The notes below the pieces were generated by a model. That model saw only the letters and a program-made list of their open reading frames with translations, was not told where the DNA came from and ran no database searches. Source: an uncultured Clostridium sp. (GTDB taxonomy: Bacteria; Bacillota; Clostridia; Lachnospirales; Lachnospiraceae). Taken from it: 9,619 nucleotides of DNA. The translations under genes were made by a program, and so were the position numbers. The stretch covers positions 1 through 9,619 of the forward strand of contig URUZ01000208.1 in NCBI GenBank assembly GCA_900551225.1, read 5' to 3'. Positions 1 through 7,039 of this stretch are shown here, one piece after another. Every line of letters begins with the position of its first letter. Position 1 is the first letter of the stretch.

Positions 1-2
1 GC

Positions 3-2561
3 GCCATTGCACAGCACAAGCTGCACATAACGGGCACCGGCAAGGCCTTCTATATACTGGGCAGCGTATTCCTGTTTGTGGCAGTCCTGGCTGTGGGATT
101 CTTCGGCCTGCTGGGACCGGAGCTGACCCTGTGGGGACGTGGACGCTACCTCCTGTTGTTTGTGGGAACTGTGATGACTGAGACAGCGCTCTTGCTGGGA
201 CTGAGAAGGTTCCGCGAGATCATCTATGGAGGTCTCTGCCTCTCCGGCATCACCGCAGCGGCCATGTTCCTGCTGGCCTCCCTCCACCCCGGGCGCATCG
301 GATTTACAGCAGGAATGGCGGTGTACGGAGTGCTGGTGGTCATGGTGGCCGGACTGCTGAAAAAACAAGAATTTGTAAATATTCCCCAATCCATAGCCAT
401 AGCCTTCCCGGCATTTTCCCTGATCAACCTCTGGGGCATCAGCGCGCTGGTGCTGCTGAACCTGGAGTGGGGGGCGCTGTCAGGCGGAGTGACCTTGCTG
501 ATGGCGGGGCTGCACCTGTATCTGGGTGAGACGGGGGAGGATGGAAAGACCAATACAGGCGCATTTGCACTGCTGCTGGCAGCGGGCATCCTGCGGGCCG
601 CCTCCCCGGACGATGTGGATTCTTATCTCTACACCGGGTCCCTGGTACTGGCCATTCTGGCGGCTATGAGCTATATGGGACTGCTGAGCGTCCAGGTCAG
701 AAAGATCCTGAGATATGCAGGACTCTGTACGGCCGCAGTTCTTCTGGTGGGAAATGCATTTACATTTATGTTCAGCACAGAGGTCTCCCTGGCCGGCCTG
801 ATCTGTATGGGGCTATTGCTGCTGGACGCCACGCTGCTGGCCCTGGAATACCGTAATTATCTGATTTACAGTATTTACAGCGTCATGCTGGCCGCATTTT
901 TAAATTACCTGATGTTCTATATGGATCTGTATATTGAAGAGTTTTTATTCCTGTCCAGCCTGGTCTTTGGCGGCCTGTTTCTGGCAGCCCGGCTGTGCAG
1001 GACACCGTTTAAAACACTGACCGGGGATATTCTGTTTGCGCTGATTGTGATATCTGATGCGGGAGTGCTCTTACTTTACACACTGTTCAGCTGGCATGAG
1101 GTAAGCGTGCACCTGATGGCAGGAGGCGCGGTGGTCATGCTGACAGCCATGCTGGCATTCTGGAGCAGGGAGTACAAGGCCATCCGGTACGTCCTCCCTG
1201 TGGTTCCATCAGTTCTGCCTTGGTTAATCGTCACGGTTTTGAAACGGCAGTTTGGGCTGGAACCTCATTATGAGATGAGCCTGTTGATCTTTCTGCTGCT
1301 GCTGATTGCATGGGATCTGTTGAGAAAAGACCGTTTCTGCGCCGGAATTCTGGTGCTCGGGACTTGGTACGGGGCAGTCTTTTTCGCCTTTAAGGAAATC
1401 AGCCTGCCGTTTCTGCCGGTGCTGGCTCTGTATCTGGCAGCTAGGCACAGAGAACTGCCGGAGAGTCAGAGAACGGTATCCAACTGCGGAGCCTGCATTT
1501 ACCTGATTGCCGGAGCCTATGCGGCTTACGCCTCTTATCTGGATTACGAGGTCACAAGGCAGCTGGCGGCAGCCGTTATATTGGGCGTCATGTTCCTTCT
1601 ATGGAAGAAGCGGGGCGGGAGCCAGTCCATGGATATCTTCTTCCAGGCTGGATTCACGGTTTTATACCTCACCGCCATGGGCGCATTCTATTGGGACAGC
1701 ACAAGTGTCAGCCTGTGGTATCTGGTTCCCCTTGCCCTGTTGTTTGGGACGGCCTACCTGTACAGCTACAACCGCGACGGCCTGAACCTGCATATCCTAT
1801 CGGCGGCAATAACATTGGCTCTGCCGGCAGTGATCTGGTACAAATATGAGCTGACGGAGAACCAGCTGTACGGCGCAGTGATGGCGGCAGCAGCGGCGAC
1901 CGCGGTGATTGCCAGGATGAAATGCCCGCTGATCCGTTTTACAGAAGAGAATGGGAAATGCTTCCAGGCGGACTGGTATCACATACTGCTGATCCTGGTA
2001 CTGCTGCCCATGTCCCTGGCAGCTTCAGATGACCAATGGCGCACCGTCTACACCCTTCTTATGGCCGTTTACGTTTTACAATATACCACAGTGAAACCCA
2101 TGAGACTGGGAGCGGTGACCCTGGCGGAAATAATCTGTGTGCTGGCCTTCTGGCAGCAGCCCTGGATTCAGTGGCCGGACGTCGTAAGACTGGAAATCTG
2201 CCTGATCCCCGCTGCGGCCCTCATCTGGTCACTTGGAAAAATCTGGGGAAAAGGCCGGGTGATCCGCGATATTCAGACCGTCCTTTACACCCTGTGCCTG
2301 CTGTCCCTGGCCTTTGATGCATATCTTACCCAGAAGGTGGCGGATGCCCTGATTCTGGAAGGAATCTGCCTGTCGGTATTCACCGTGTCCTGTGTCCGGA
2401 AATGCCGCCGGCCCGCCGCCATCAGCGGAGCAACAGCTGTGGCAGTGGTGATCTATATGACCAGAAGCTTCTGGCTCAGCCTCTCCTGGTGGGTGTACCT
2501 GCTGGCAGCCGGCATTGGGCTGATCCTGTTTGCGGCGGTCAATGAAATGAAGAAGCACTAA
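3..2561 (+). CDS. Large polytopic membrane protein, 5' end outside window (DUF2157-like candidate)
   Basis: The frame is open from the left edge (first full codon at 3) with no stop until TAA at 2559-2561. This leaves 852 visible residues, and the true start lies upstream. A GTG at 78 could act as a start, but the in-frame residues before it are coding-like and already enter a hydrophobic segment, so I treat the gene as 5'-truncated. Almost the whole visible protein is a series of hydrophobic segments, more than twenty by eye, separated by short charged loops. I see no catalytic motif, nucleotide-binding motif or large soluble domain. The first visible segment (FYILGSVFLFVAVLAVGFFG) resembles the membrane region of proteins annotated DUF2157, but this is an impression. 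The protein ends in a short charged tail (NEMKKH). It lies 65 nt upstream of the histidine kinase start, and the kinase has its own promoter, so the two need not be co-expressed. Membrane location is secure; function is unknown. Confidence 0.8.
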   Translation, partial: AIAQHKLHITGTGKAFYILGSVFLFVAVLAVGFFGLLGPELTLWGRGRYLLLFVGTVMTETALLLGLRRFREIIYGGLCLSGITAAAMFLLASLHPGRIGFTAGMAVYGVLVVMVAGLLKKQEFVNIPQSIAIAFPAFSLINLWGISALVLLNLEWGALSGGVTLLMAGLHLYLGETGEDGKTNTGAFALLLAAGILRAASPDDVDSYLYTGSLVLAILAAMSYMGLLSVQVRKILRYAGLCTAAVLLVGNAFTFMFSTEVSLAGLICMGLLLLDATLLALEYRNYLIYSIYSVMLAAFLNYLMFYMDLYIEEFLFLSSLVFGGLFLAARLCRTPFKTLTGDILFALIVISDAGVLLLYTLFSWHEVSVHLMAGGAVVMLTAMLAFWSREYKAIRYVLPVVPSVLPWLIVTVLKRQFGLEPHYEMSLLIFLLLLIAWDLLRKDRFCAGILVLGTWYGAVFFAFKEISLPFLPVLALYLAARHRELPESQRTVSNCGACIYLIAGAYAAYASYLDYEVTRQLAAAVILGVMFLLWKKRGGSQSMDIFFQAGFTVLYLTAMGAFYWDSTSVSLWYLVPLALLFGTAYLYSYNRDGLNLHILSAAITLALPAVIWYKYELTENQLYGAVMAAAAATAVIARMKCPLIRFTEENGKCFQADWYHILLILVLLPMSLAASDDQWRTVYTLLMAVYVLQYTTVKPMRLGAVTLAEIICVLAFWQQPWIQWPDVVRLEICLIPAAALIWSLGKIWGKGRVIRDIQTVLYTLCLLSLAFDAYLTQKVADALILEGICLSVFTVSCVRKCRRPAAISGATAVAVVIYMTRSFWLSLSWWVYLLAAGIGLILFAAVNEMKKH

Positions 2562-2568
2562 ATAAATT

Positions 2569-2597
2569 TTGACTAAGAGGCAGGCATGCCGTATAAT
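2569..2597 (+). promoter_or_regulatory. Sigma-A type promoter for the histidine kinase gene
   Basis: TTGACT at 2569-2574 (5 of 6 to the -35 consensus) and TATAAT at 2592-2597 (6 of 6) are separated by exactly 17 bp. The stretch just upstream, over the preceding stop codon, is AT-rich. A start of transcription near 2604 would give a leader of about 23 nt carrying GGAGGAG at 2616-2622, just before the ATG at 2627. An 8-bp perfect palindrome GGCATGCC (2583-2590) lies in the spacer, so the promoter may be regulated. Confidence 0.8.
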
Positions 2598-2615
2598 CAG
2601 AATAGCATAGGCATG
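2582..2615 (+). repeat. Palindrome and direct repeat AGGCATG flanking the -10 box
   Basis: AGGCATG occurs at 2582-2588 and again at 2609-2615, 27 bp apart. The first copy extends into the perfect palindrome GGCATGCC (2583-2590), which sits between the -35 and -10 boxes. The second copy lies just past the expected transcription start. This placement would suit a repressor or autoregulatory operator, but the repeat is short and no bound protein is known. Confidence 0.4.
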
Positions 2616-2626
2616 GAGGAGAACTG

Positions 2627-4249
2627 ATGCTGACAGTCCTGTTGTATATAACATATCTTGCAGCGGCGTGCATGTCGCTGTACACGGCCGGCTGGCTGCT
2701 GGCCAAGGCGGAGAAGAACCGCACCACCTGTGCATTCATCGCCTGCCAGCTGCTCATTGTCGTATGGTGTGTCCCCCAGCTGTTCCTGAATGTCCCGGAC
2801 TCCCGGGCGGGGCTCCACCTAGTCTATGGGATCTCCTATGTGGGAATCTGCTTCATGGGGCCGGCCTGGCTGGTATTTTCCCTGCTGTACAGCAAAAAGC
2901 GGATTCCGGCCTGGACCTTGGCCCTGCTGGCTGCGGTTTCGTCTGTCCATTACGCGCTGCTGATGACCAATGAACTGCATCACCTGTTCTACTCCAGGTT
3001 TGATGTGGGAAATGTAGCCTATGGGCCGGGGTTCTACGTCCATGTGGCATATACCTACTTGTGCGTGATAGCGGGTATGGCGGTGATAGCCGCGGGATTT
3101 TGCAGGAACCGAGTCCGGCTCCTGCACATGGTGATGATTCTGGCCTCCGCGGCAGTCCCTCTGGCTTTCAACCTGCTCTATATCACGGGGATTGTGAAGC
3201 TGGGATTTGATCTGACGCCCCCTGCATTTGCCGTGTCCAGCCTGTTGATGGTGCTGGCAGTGTACCGGTATGATTTCCTGGACGTGAACCCCATGGCTTT
3301 CAGCCAGATCCTGGCAGAGGTGGCGGAGGGTGTGCTGGTGTACAATGAGCGGGGGAAAATCACCTACGCCAACGGTTCTGCCAGAGCATGGTTCGGTGTT
3401 GAGCCAGGGGGAAATGTTGAGGAATTCTGGAAGAAATCCGGCGGCGAGCCGGGAACCGGCGCAGAAGGGTCAGATCCGGCGGAGGCTCAGCCCGTCATGG
3501 CTGTGCTTTCCGATGGAAGGCGGCTGGAGATCCGGCGGTATTTAAACAGGAATAAGTCGGGACGGCTGCTGGCGGGAACCGTGCTGGTGACAGATGTGAG
3601 CCGGTATTATGAGCTGCTGGAGCGGGACCGGGAGCTGGCGGTGTCCAACCAAAGCCTGGCCATAGAGCGGGAGAGAAACCGAATCGCCCAGGAGGTTCAC
3701 GACACCACGGGCCATACCCTGACCATGATCAATTCCCTGATCAAGCTGACACGCATCGGCTATGGGAAGGGGGACGGGGCTGCGGCAGAATACCTGGTTC
3801 AGGCAGGGGATCTGGCGGCCTCTGGTCTCAGGGAGCTGCGCTGTTCCATCAATAACCTGAAGGAGGCTGCCCTGGGGGGCCTGGTGACCCAGGGCGTGCA
3901 GCAGCTGGCGGAGAGCATGCGGGAGTTTGAGGTGGAGGTCTCGGTCCAGGGAACGGACAGCCCCAGATATTCCCATTTATCCCCGGTGATCTGCCGGTGC
4001 TTTAAGGAGGCGCTGACCAATTCCATGAAATATGCGGAGGCCACCCATGTGGATGCCATCCTGAAATTTGCCGAGGACAGCCTGACCTTCTACATTTTCG
4101 ACAATGGCAGAGGGTGCGGCAAGATCCGGCGGGGAAACGGGCTGGAAGGGATATACCGCAGGGGGGAGGAAGCGGGCGGCAGCGTCAGGGTGGTCTCTGA
4201 GGCGGGCGGCGGATTCCAGATTACAATCCGGCTTCCGGTTAAGCCGTAA
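2627..4249 (+). CDS. Sensor histidine kinase, 7TM N-terminus, PAS, HisKA_3 and HATPase
   Basis: This is a 540-residue membrane sensor kinase that should autophosphorylate and pass phosphate to the response regulator downstream. Residues 1-215 are strongly hydrophobic with about seven membrane segments, and motifs such as HHLF (118-121) fit the histidine kinase N-terminal 7TM region. Residues about 222-330 form a PAS-like domain (AEGVLVYNERGKITYANGSA), with a Gly/Glu/Ala-rich stretch at 271-289. Residues 345-411 are a HisKA_3 dimerisation domain with the H-box NRIAQEVHDTTGH, in which His358 is the expected phosphorylation site. The ATPase domain has an N-box with Glu461 and Asn465, a G1 box DNGRG (492-496) and a G2 box GNGLEGI (503-509), so it looks active. 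The start is supported by GGAGGAG at 2616-2622. The signal sensed cannot be read from the sequence; the 7TM and PAS parts suggest a small ligand. The architecture is confident and the ligand is unknown. Confidence 0.93.
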   Translation: MLTVLLYITYLAAACMSLYTAGWLLAKAEKNRTTCAFIACQLLIVVWCVPQLFLNVPDSRAGLHLVYGISYVGICFMGPAWLVFSLLYSKKRIPAWTLALLAAVSSVHYALLMTNELHHLFYSRFDVGNVAYGPGFYVHVAYTYLCVIAGMAVIAAGFCRNRVRLLHMVMILASAAVPLAFNLLYITGIVKLGFDLTPPAFAVSSLLMVLAVYRYDFLDVNPMAFSQILAEVAEGVLVYNERGKITYANGSARAWFGVEPGGNVEEFWKKSGGEPGTGAEGSDPAEAQPVMAVLSDGRRLEIRRYLNRNKSGRLLAGTVLVTDVSRYYELLERDRELAVSNQSLAIERERNRIAQEVHDTTGHTLTMINSLIKLTRIGYGKGDGAAAEYLVQAGDLAASGLRELRCSINNLKEAALGGLVTQGVQQLAESMREFEVEVSVQGTDSPRYSHLSPVICRCFKEALTNSMKYAEATHVDAILKFAEDSLTFYIFDNGRGCGKIRRGNGLEGIYRRGEEAGGSVRVVSEAGGGFQITIRLPVKP

Positions 4250-4304
4250 TGAAGGCCCCTGCGTCCCGCGGGCAGGAGAGGGAAGCCCCCATCACATGCT
4301 GTCT

Positions 4305-4325
4305 CCAGCGCCGCCCGGCAGCTGG
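4305..4325 (+). other. Stable hairpin in the kinase-regulator gap
   Basis: The 96-nt gap between the kinase stop and the regulator start holds a GC-rich stem. CCAGCGCC (4305-4312) pairs with GGC-A-GCTGG (4317-4325), giving 8 bp with one bulged A and a 4-nt loop. It lies 7 nt upstream of the regulator's Shine-Dalgarno AAGGAG (4333-4338). No U-tract follows, so it is not an intrinsic terminator. A second, weaker stem CCTGC/GCAGG lies earlier in the same gap. It may affect mRNA stability or set the kinase to regulator ratio, which is inference. Confidence 0.4.
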
Positions 4326-4345
4326 GGCTGGTAAGGAGAGGACAC

Positions 4346-4987
4346 ATGATAAAGGTAGTGATTGCAGATGATATACAGATCCTGCGCCAGGGGCTGAAGG
4401 CCATTCTGGAGCAGGACTCTGAGATAAAAGTGACGGGCCTGGCCGGCGACGGCCGACAGGCCTTTTTGCTGTGTCAGGGGGAAATGCCGGATGTGGTGCT
4501 GATGGATATGCGGATGCCGGAGTTTGACGGCGCCTACGGAATCCGGCGCATCAAGGAGGCATTTCCCAAGGTAAAGATCCTGGTGCTGACCACTTTTGAC
4601 GACAGTGAGACCGTGGAGGCGGCCATGGGCAGCGGCGCGGACGGCTACATATTAAAGGAGATGGAGGACGGGGCGGTGATCCGGTCCGTGAAGGCTGTCC
4701 ACGAGGGCATCCGCGTGTTCGGCGACAGCGTGTTCAAATCCATGCGCATGGGGACCGGGAGCCAGATCCCAGGCGTGGAGCTGCCCCGGACAGTGGCGCA
4801 GCTGACTGAGCGGGAACGGGACGTGATGCGCCTGGTGGCCCAGGGCATGGACAACCGGGAGATCGCGGGGGCCCTGTTCTTAGCAGAGGGAACGGTGCGG
4901 AACAATCTGTCCAGGCTTCTGGAGAAGCTGGGACTGAAGGACAGAACCCAGCTGGCGATATTCGCGGTGAAAAATAATTTGGACTGA
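4346..4987 (+). CDS. Response regulator, NarL/FixJ (LuxR HTH) family
   Basis: This is a 213-residue two-component response regulator, the likely partner of the HisKA_3 kinase just upstream; HisKA_3 kinases normally pair with NarL-type regulators. The receiver domain (1-120) keeps the acidic pair Asp8/Asp9, the phosphoacceptor Asp54 in VVLMDMRMP, the switch Thr at 82-83 (LTTF) and Lys104 in YILKE. Residues 151-210 are a LuxR-type helix-turn-helix: LTERERDVMRLVAQGMDNREIA, then the recognition helix EGTVRNNLSRLLEKLGLKDR. All key residues are present, so it should be a working DNA-binding regulator. The start is set by AAGGAG at 4333-4338. It is followed after only 11 nt by the EamA transporter, which is a candidate target or co-transcribed gene. 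Its binding site is unknown; the palindrome in the kinase promoter is one possibility. Confidence 0.94.
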   Translation: MIKVVIADDIQILRQGLKAILEQDSEIKVTGLAGDGRQAFLLCQGEMPDVVLMDMRMPEFDGAYGIRRIKEAFPKVKILVLTTFDDSETVEAAMGSGADGYILKEMEDGAVIRSVKAVHEGIRVFGDSVFKSMRMGTGSQIPGVELPRTVAQLTERERDVMRLVAQGMDNREIAGALFLAEGTVRNNLSRLLEKLGLKDRTQLAIFAVKNNLD

Positions 4988-4998
4988 AGGCGGGCACT

Positions 4999-6018
4999 AT
5001 GAAATTTCTGGAAAAGCATCCAATGGTTATGATTGTGGTTGGAGTGGTGGGAATCTCCCTGTCCGCAATATTTGTAAAATATTCCCAGGCCCCGTCGGTG
5101 GTGACGGCTGCATACAGGCTGCTGTGGACCGTGGTGCTGATGACGCCTGTGGCCCTTGGGAGACGGGAGTTCCGGCAGGAACTGGCCGGCGCGGACAAGA
5201 AAACCATTGCCATGTGCGCGGTCAGCGGTATCTTCCTGGCCCTGCATTTCACAGTCTGGATTGAGTCCCTGGACAATACGTCGGTAGCCAGCTCCACTGC
5301 CATCACCTGTACGGAGGTGATCTGGGTTTCCTTAGGGTTTGCCGCATTTCTGGGGGGACGGATCGGAAAGGCGGCGCTGGCCAGCATCGCGGTCACTGTG
5401 AGCGGCAGCCTGCTGATCGCCCTGTCGGACTACTCGGCGGGCGGGAACCATCTCTACGGGGACGTGCTGTCCCTGGCGGCGGCAGTATTTTCCGCGGTCT
5501 ACACACTGATCGGGCTGCAGGTGAGACGGAAGATGTCCACCACAGCCTACACTTATGTGGTGTACGGATTCTGTGCGCTGGCGCTGTGCGGGGCGGTGGC
5601 GTCCAGCGGTGTGCCCTTCACTGGATATGGGGCCTCCTCAGTGATGGTGGGGCTGCTGCTGGCCGTATTCAGCACGATTCTGGGGCACAGCATTTTCAGC
5701 TGGTGCCTGAGATTCTTATCGCCCTCCTTTGTGTCCGCCTCCAAGCTGTGCGAGCCGCCGGTGGCAGCGGTGCTGGCAGTGATCTTATTCCAGGAATTCC
5801 CAGCCGCGCTGCAGGTGGCGGGGGGCCTGGTGACTCTGGGCGGCGTGCTGATGTATTCCCGGGTGGAGGCCGCAGAGCAGTCCCGGAGAGCAGGCCCGCA
5901 GAGCAGTCCCGGAAGGCCGCAGAGCCGGCCCGGAGGTGGAAACAGGAGAGCATGCCCGGAGGCGGCGGAAGCCGTAGCCGGTGCAGCCGGGCGGGAAAAC
6001 GGTACAGTTGATATATGA
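4999..6018 (+). CDS. EamA/DMT-family membrane transporter with repeat-built C-terminal tail
   Basis: This 339-residue protein belongs to the drug/metabolite transporter superfamily, with two EamA halves (about 7-140 and 150-290) and about ten membrane segments. Typical features are RLLWTVVLMTP in the first half and LSPSFVSASKLCEPPVAAVLAV in the second. DMT proteins move small metabolites such as amino acids, nucleotide sugars or organic acids; the substrate here cannot be read. The gene starts 11 nt after the regulator stop, with a purine-rich GAAGGCGGG before the ATG, and ends 28 nt before the kinase, so co-transcription with both sides is likely. The oddity is the end. After the last membrane segment, about 50 residues rich in Gly, Pro, Arg and Ala follow, encoded by degenerate direct repeats (5870-5934) and lacking any domain look. 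The family normally ends soon after its tenth helix. The transporter fold is secure; export or import, and any role in galactonate transport, is open. Confidence 0.88.
   Translation: MKFLEKHPMVMIVVGVVGISLSAIFVKYSQAPSVVTAAYRLLWTVVLMTPVALGRREFRQELAGADKKTIAMCAVSGIFLALHFTVWIESLDNTSVASSTAITCTEVIWVSLGFAAFLGGRIGKAALASIAVTVSGSLLIALSDYSAGGNHLYGDVLSLAAAVFSAVYTLIGLQVRRKMSTTAYTYVVYGFCALALCGAVASSGVPFTGYGASSVMVGLLLAVFSTILGHSIFSWCLRFLSPSFVSASKLCEPPVAAVLAVILFQEFPAALQVAGGLVTLGGVLMYSRVEAAEQSRRAGPQSSPGRPQSRPGGGNRRACPEAAEAVAGAAGRENGTVDI
5870..5934 (+). repeat. Degenerate direct repeats inside the transporter's 3' end
   Basis: The 18-bp unit CCGCAGAGCAGTCCCGGA occurs exactly at 5870-5887 and 5896-5913. A third copy with two mismatches lies at 5917-5934, and a more decayed relative is near 5945-5960. 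The offsets are 26 and 21 bp. The first copy is therefore read in a different frame from the other two, giving AEQSRR in one place and PQSSPG or PQSRPG in the others. The repeat is thus a DNA-level expansion, not a conserved peptide repeat. Confidence 0.75.
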
Positions 6019-6032
6019 GGATGGAAAGAAAC

Positions 6033-6038
6033 GGAGGA
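6033..6038 (+). promoter_or_regulatory. Ribosome binding site that sets the PfkB kinase start
   Basis: GGAGGA lies 8 nt before the ATG at 6047. The frame is also open further up to a GTG at 5981, but that start has no good Shine-Dalgarno, lies inside the transporter gene, and would add 22 charged residues ahead of the typical PfkB beginning MAEVITLGETM. Confidence 0.8.
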
Positions 6039-6046
6039 AGCATCAG

Positions 6047-6997
6047 ATGGCAGAAGTAATTACACTTGGAGAGACAATGGTATGTATGTCGCCGGACACG
6101 ACCGCGCCCCTGCGGTATGTCAGCAGTTTTCATCCCAGAATCGCCGGCGCGGAGAGCAATCTGGCTGTGGGACTGGCCAAGCTGGGGCACAAGGTGGCCT
6201 GGGTCAGCCGCCTGGGGGACGATGAATTCGGGCAGTATGTGCGGAATATGGTGAGGTCTGAGGGCGTCTGCACAGACTATGTGAGGTTTGACGGGGAGAA
6301 TCCCACAGGGCTGATGTTCAAGGAAACCACCCACGGGGAGACAAAGGTATACTATTACCGGAAACACTCGGCAGCCAGCGCCATGGAGCCTGGGGATCTG
6401 GATGAAATCCTGTTTCAGGGGGCGAGAATCCTTCATCTTACGGGAATCACGCCCGTGCTGTCTGAGAGCTGCCGGGACACAGTGTGCCGCTGCATGGACC
6501 TGGCCGGGCAATACGGCGTGAAGATCAGCTTTGATCCCAATATCCGCAGAAAGCTGTGGGGCGATCAGGACCATGGGCCTATGATCCGCAGATTCTGCGG
6601 CAGAAGCAATTATCTGCTGATGGGCCTGGATGAGGCGTCCGTGCTCTACGGACAGACTCAGCCGGAGAAGCTGTTTGAAACAATATTTGCCGGAAATGAC
6701 GCAGCAGAGCTGGTGGTGCTGAAGGATGGAGGCAACGGGGCCTGGGCCGCGGACCGGAAGAAGCAGGTGTTTCTGGCGCCCTTCCCCTGCCGCTGCATTG
6801 ACCCCATCGGCGCGGGGGATGCATTTAACGCGGCGTTCCTGTCCGGGGTGCTGGAGGGCAGAGACATGGAGGACTGCGGGCGCATGGGCGCAATCGCGGG
6901 AGCTATGGCCACAGAGACGGACGGGGACACGGAAGGCTACCCGGACCGGAGGAAGCTGGACCGGCTGATGGACAACCGGGAAGAGGTCTGCCGATAA
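6047..6997 (+). CDS. PfkB-family 2-keto-3-deoxy sugar-acid kinase (KDG/KDGal kinase)
   Basis: This is a 316-residue ribokinase (PfkB) family protein, near the usual length for 2-keto-3-deoxygluconate kinases. By context it phosphorylates 2-keto-3-deoxygalactonate with ATP, between the dehydratase and the aldolase encoded downstream. The N-terminus ITLGETMVCMSP and the first PfkB signature AGAESNLAVGLAKLG (33-47) followed by VSRLGDDEFG (53-62) are clear. YYYRKHSAAS (102-111) and SFDPNIRRKLW (161-171) are typical of the KdgK branch. The C-terminal signature DPIGAGDAFNAAFLSG (252-267) carries the catalytic base Asp258 and the anion hole. It lies 28 nt after the transporter and 42 nt before the aldolase. 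E. coli uses the unrelated DgoK for this step, so this is a different fold doing the same job. A role on 2-keto-3-deoxygluconate as well is possible, because KdgK-type enzymes can be promiscuous. Family is confident; the exact epimer rests on context. Confidence 0.87.
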   Translation: MAEVITLGETMVCMSPDTTAPLRYVSSFHPRIAGAESNLAVGLAKLGHKVAWVSRLGDDEFGQYVRNMVRSEGVCTDYVRFDGENPTGLMFKETTHGETKVYYYRKHSAASAMEPGDLDEILFQGARILHLTGITPVLSESCRDTVCRCMDLAGQYGVKISFDPNIRRKLWGDQDHGPMIRRFCGRSNYLLMGLDEASVLYGQTQPEKLFETIFAGNDAAELVVLKDGGNGAWAADRKKQVFLAPFPCRCIDPIGAGDAFNAAFLSGVLEGRDMEDCGRMGAIAGAMATETDGDTEGYPDRRKLDRLMDNREEVCR

Positions 6998-7024
6998 ATC
7001 GGTTATAGAACATACACAGAGGAA

Positions 7025-7030
7025 AAGGAG
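7025..7030 (+). promoter_or_regulatory. Ribosome binding site that sets the aldolase start
   Basis: AAGGAG lies 9 nt before the ATG at 7040. Two other in-frame starts are close: TTG at 7034 is only 3 nt from the site, and ATG at 7046 is 15 nt away. Spacing favours 7040. Confidence 0.7.
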
Positions 7031-7039
7031 CGGTTGGAT

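Noticed and set aside
4253..4280. CCTGC/GCAGG stem after the kinase stop as a terminator
   Set aside because: The stem is short and has no T-run after it, so transcription into the regulator should continue.
4645..5396. Two overlapping minus-strand open frames across the regulator-transporter junction
   Set aside because: Both are antisense to well-supported genes, and they overlap each other in different frames.
5981..6046. An upstream GTG start giving the PfkB kinase 22 more residues
   Set aside because: It has no suitable ribosome binding site, and the extra residues precede the normal family N-terminus. ATG at 6047 has GGAGGA at the right distance.
6998..7033. Possible -10-like TATAGA element in the kinase-aldolase gap as an internal promoter
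   Set aside because: No convincing -35 box at proper spacing could be found, and the gap fits a co-transcribed pair.
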